Both the position numbers and the translations under genes were made by a program. DNA of 64,000 nucleotides from Flavivirga sp. 57AJ16 (GTDB lineage Bacteria > Bacteroidota > Bacteroidia > Flavobacteriales > Flavobacteriaceae): positions 1-64,000 of the forward strand of contig NZ_JAQZAT010000013.1 of assembly GCF_028736925.1 (NCBI RefSeq). The letters are read 5' to 3'. Numbering within the stretch: the first letter of the stretch is position 1; each line of letters begins with the position of its first letter. This document shows positions 62,034-64,000 of the stretch, one piece after another. The notes below the pieces were generated by a model. That model was given only the letters and a program-made list of their open reading frames with translations. It ran no database searches and was not told where the DNA came from.

Positions 62034-62477
62034 TCACTTATTCACCTTCCATTGATGTGATTCGTCCTCAAAAATTTCCTTTCCAAATACAGGAACATCT
62101 GCCTTAACCGCTTCTACAATAAACTCTAAAGCTTCAAAAACCACTTTGCGCCTTGGGGAGGATACAAAAACAAACAGGCATATTTCGCCAGCTTTAACGG
62201 TTCCTAAACTGTGATAAATATGCATACAGGTCAGTTCGAATTTTTCAAAAGCTGTTTCCCGAATGTCATGAAACTTTGCATTGGCCATATCCTCATAAGC
62301 TGTGTATTCTATGGCAGATACTGTTTTGTTGTCTATAATGTCGGCGCGCACTTGACCTAAGAAGATATTATGAGCGCCAATACTTGTTTTAGTTTGGTGT
62401 TTTGCAATGGAATCTCCTATAAATTCTGAAGATATAGCGCCTTGCCTAAATACGTTTTTTATTTTTTTATTTGTCAT
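62034..62477 (-). CDS. moaE: Molybdopterin synthase catalytic subunit MoaE
   Basis: The 147-residue protein has GAHNIFLGQVRADIIDNKTVSAIEYTAYEDMA, YHSLGTVKAGEICLFVFVSSPRRKVVFEALEFIVEAVKADVPVFGKE, the MoaE fold with the active-site Lys in VPVFGKE. With MoaD it puts two sulfurs on precursor Z to make molybdopterin. It lies 63 nt from moeB. Confidence 0.94.
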   Translation of the reverse strand: MTNKKIKNVFRQGAISSEFIGDSIAKHQTKTSIGAHNIFLGQVRADIIDNKTVSAIEYTAYEDMANAKFHDIRETAFEKFELTCMHIYHSLGTVKAGEICLFVFVSSPRRKVVFEALEFIVEAVKADVPVFGKEIFEDESHQWKVNK

Positions 62478-62540
62478 TATTTTATGTTTTGTAGACCTAT
62501 TGGGTTTTTAAAACTTGACAGGTCTCATTATTTCAATTGG

Positions 62541-63623
62541 CTAACCCAATAGTTCTTGGTAAAATTCTTTTATTTCTGGAGCACCTTCTACAATGCTATA
62601 ACAATTGTTTACTTCTAATGCTTTTAATATGGAAACAGCTCTTTTACTCCTGATTCCTGATTGACAGAAAATAACTTTTTGTTTTTCGGGATCAATGCTA
62701 TCTACAGATTGTTCTAATTTACTTAAAGGAATGGATGTGATCTCTAAATATTCAATTTTTGGTGTTTCATGGATTTCACGAACATCTATAATTTGAAGGT
62801 TTGTTCGATTGACAACTTCGGTTATTGAAATAGTATCGATTTCTATGTCGCAAATTTCTTCAACACTTTGGGTATGAAAGCTCTCTTTTTTGCTTAAGAC
62901 AGTTTCAATTTCAGATGAAGATCTGTTTATGCTTAATGTGATTGTTTGACTGTTTAGCGCATTGTAACAAAGTAGTTTTCCAGAAAGAGGCTCGCCCAGA
63001 CCTAAAATAATCTTTAAAACCTCATTAGCTTGCATCGTTCCAATGATACCGGGCAATACACCTAAGACACCTATTTCGGAGCAGTTAGGTACAGCACCTT
63101 TTTTTGGAGGGGTAGGGAATAGGCATCGATAGCTTGGCCCATTGTTATAATTAAAGACAGAGACTTGACCTTCAAACTTATAAACAGCCCCAAAAACCAA
63201 TGGTTTGTTTGTTATAACAGAGGCATCATTGACCAGATAACGCGTTGCGAAATTATCGGACCCATCCACGATGATATCATATTGATTAAATAGCGCCATC
63301 GCATTTTTATGTGTAAGCTTTTCGGGATAGGCCATTATAGAAATACTACCGTTTAAATCTTCTAAACGTTTTTTGGCTGCTTCGGCTTTATTTTCTCCTA
63401 ATGATGCTGTTCCAAATAATACCTGGCGCTGTAAATTTGATATTTCAACGACATCAAAATCTACAATACCAATATGACCAATACCAGCAGCGGTAAGGTA
63501 CTGTAAAACGGGACAGCCCAACCCACCAGCGCCAATAACCAATACTTTGGCCTTAGAAAGTTTGTCTTGCCCTTCTTGTCCTATTTCCGATAATATAATA
63601 TGTCTGTTGTATCTGTTTGTCAT
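62541..63623 (-). CDS. moeB: MoeB/ThiF-type adenylyltransferase with C-terminal rhodanese domain
   Basis: Residues 1-240 are an E1-like domain: VIGAGGLGCPVLQYLTAAGIGHIGIVDFDVVEISNLQRQVLFG, the FATRYLVNDASV segment and NCSEIGVLGVLPGIIG with the conserved Cys. It adenylylates the GG tail of MoaD. Residues about 265-360 are rhodanese-like with active Cys in FCQSGIRSKR, which would supply the sulfur. The zinc pair CXXC seen in many MoeB proteins is partly lost (SYRCLF). Confidence 0.93.
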   Translation of the reverse strand: MTNRYNRHIILSEIGQEGQDKLSKAKVLVIGAGGLGCPVLQYLTAAGIGHIGIVDFDVVEISNLQRQVLFGTASLGENKAEAAKKRLEDLNGSISIMAYPEKLTHKNAMALFNQYDIIVDGSDNFATRYLVNDASVITNKPLVFGAVYKFEGQVSVFNYNNGPSYRCLFPTPPKKGAVPNCSEIGVLGVLPGIIGTMQANEVLKIILGLGEPLSGKLLCYNALNSQTITLSINRSSSEIETVLSKKESFHTQSVEEICDIEIDTISITEVVNRTNLQIIDVREIHETPKIEYLEITSIPLSKLEQSVDSIDPEKQKVIFCQSGIRSKRAVSILKALEVNNCYSIVEGAPEIKEFYQELLG

Positions 63624-63686
63624 TCCTTAATTCCTGTATTTCGTCTTCGCTCAATATAAACTTTGGCAGGAATCTCATCCTACCAT

Positions 63687-63708
63687 TTATTATTATTATT
63701 ATTATTAT
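63687..63708. repeat. TTA/ATT trinucleotide repeat
   Basis: About seven TTA units lie in the 246-nt spacer between moaD and moeB. The spacer also repeats TTATGTTTTTAATGTTG (near 63706 and 63760). No gene was seen. Confidence 0.75.
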
Positions 63709-63869
63709 GTTTTTAATGTTGTTTGCGATACTTTTCCTTTCTTAAAAAATCGAACTGACATTATGTTTTTAATGTTGCTTTTTGTCAAGTCGAAGGAGGA
63801 ACGACTGAGATATCTTATAACAGTGAATTTCAAACTGTCTCTCCAATAATTATGTTTAGATCGAAACGA

Positions 63870-64000
63870 CTAGCCTCCAGCAAATGGTGGCAATAATGCT
63901 ATTTCTTTTCCTGATAATTTCGTTTCTAAAGACACCAATTCCTGGTTTTGGGCAATTTGAAAACCTTCGTTTTTAAGCGCATTATATTTTGAATATATAT
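63870..64000 (-). CDS. moaD: MoaD/ThiS-type sulfur carrier, C-terminal part (cut by window edge)
   Basis: The minus strand from the window edge reads to the end GKEIALLPPFAGG and stop. The terminal Gly-Gly after a LLPPFAG motif is the hallmark of MoaD, the small subunit of molybdopterin synthase, which carries sulfur as a C-terminal thiocarboxylate. It lies 246 nt upstream of moeB in the same direction, completing the set needed for molybdopterin synthesis. Confidence 0.9.
   Translation of the reverse strand, partial: IYSKYNALKNEGFQIAQNQELVSLETKLSGKEIALLPPFAGG

Overview
The window looks like a chromosomal segment of a marine-type member of the family Flavobacteriaceae (phylum Bacteroidota). 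The evidence is the AT-rich DNA, Bacteroidota promoter elements (TTG, 19 nt, TAnnTTTG) before lpdA and the threonine dehydrogenase gene, a TonB-dependent receptor paired with a DUF4249 lipoprotein, SDR-type threonine dehydrogenase with Kbl, fused MoaC/MoaB, and the many DUF2911, DUF3857, DUF4097, DUF4249 and DUF4377 proteins usual in this family. No rRNA, tRNA, CRISPR array or complete insertion sequence was seen; transposon traces are IS110-type remnants and short non-coding inverted-repeat elements.

Layout. 1-3.3 kb: transposase tail, a MATE exporter, and a striking 25/16-nt tandem array that begins inside its last codons. 3.3-6 kb: small acidic protein, PAP2 phosphatase, MeaB GTPase, DUF2911 protein. 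6.2-8.9 kb: ECF sigma factor, membrane protein (likely anti-sigma) and exported DUF4097-like protein in one operon. 9-22 kb: mostly minus-strand housekeeping genes (GNAT, miaA, K+ channel, DUF3857, exonuclease/GIY-YIG, YggS, DinB, DUF1015, four-helix-bundle protein, 3-hydroxyacyl-CoA dehydrogenase, Gfo/Idh/MocA, pcm, hexapeptide transferase) with a roughly 500-bp heptanucleotide array. 22-29 kb: Xaa-Pro peptidase-like hydrolase, NTF2-like protein, smpB, S41 peptidase, ankyrin protein, lpdA. 29-36 kb: membrane-anchored AraC regulator, repeat-rich spacer, TonB receptor/DUF4249 pair, transposase remnant. 36-49 kb: TPR lipoprotein, second ECF sigma operon with an MscS channel, DEAD-box helicase, aldose epimerase-like protein, pabB, lipoprotein, tilS, adenine deaminase, YheT-like hydrolase. 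48.8-51.6 kb: Lrp/AsnC regulator divergent from tdh-kbl (threonine to glycine plus acetyl-CoA).

51.9-64 kb is a molybdenum-enzyme island. It holds a two-subunit periplasmic-type molybdo-hydroxylase (IorA/IorB-like), XdhC, a MobA/MocA-like cytidylyltransferase, an FdhF/YdeP-type oxidoreductase, and facing them the cofactor genes moaA, moaCB, moaE, moeB-rhodanese and moaD (cut by the window edge). Enzymes and the machinery that makes and loads their cofactor therefore sit together.

No clear new enzymatic or defence system was found. The most unusual signal is non-coding: a family of 6- and 7-nt tandem repeats with shared block order, placed right beside stop codons at many unrelated genes. Alongside it are several families of short inverted-repeat elements, one REP-like element inserted in frame in pabB, and a tilS gene with no ATG, GTG or TTG start before its ATP-binding loop.
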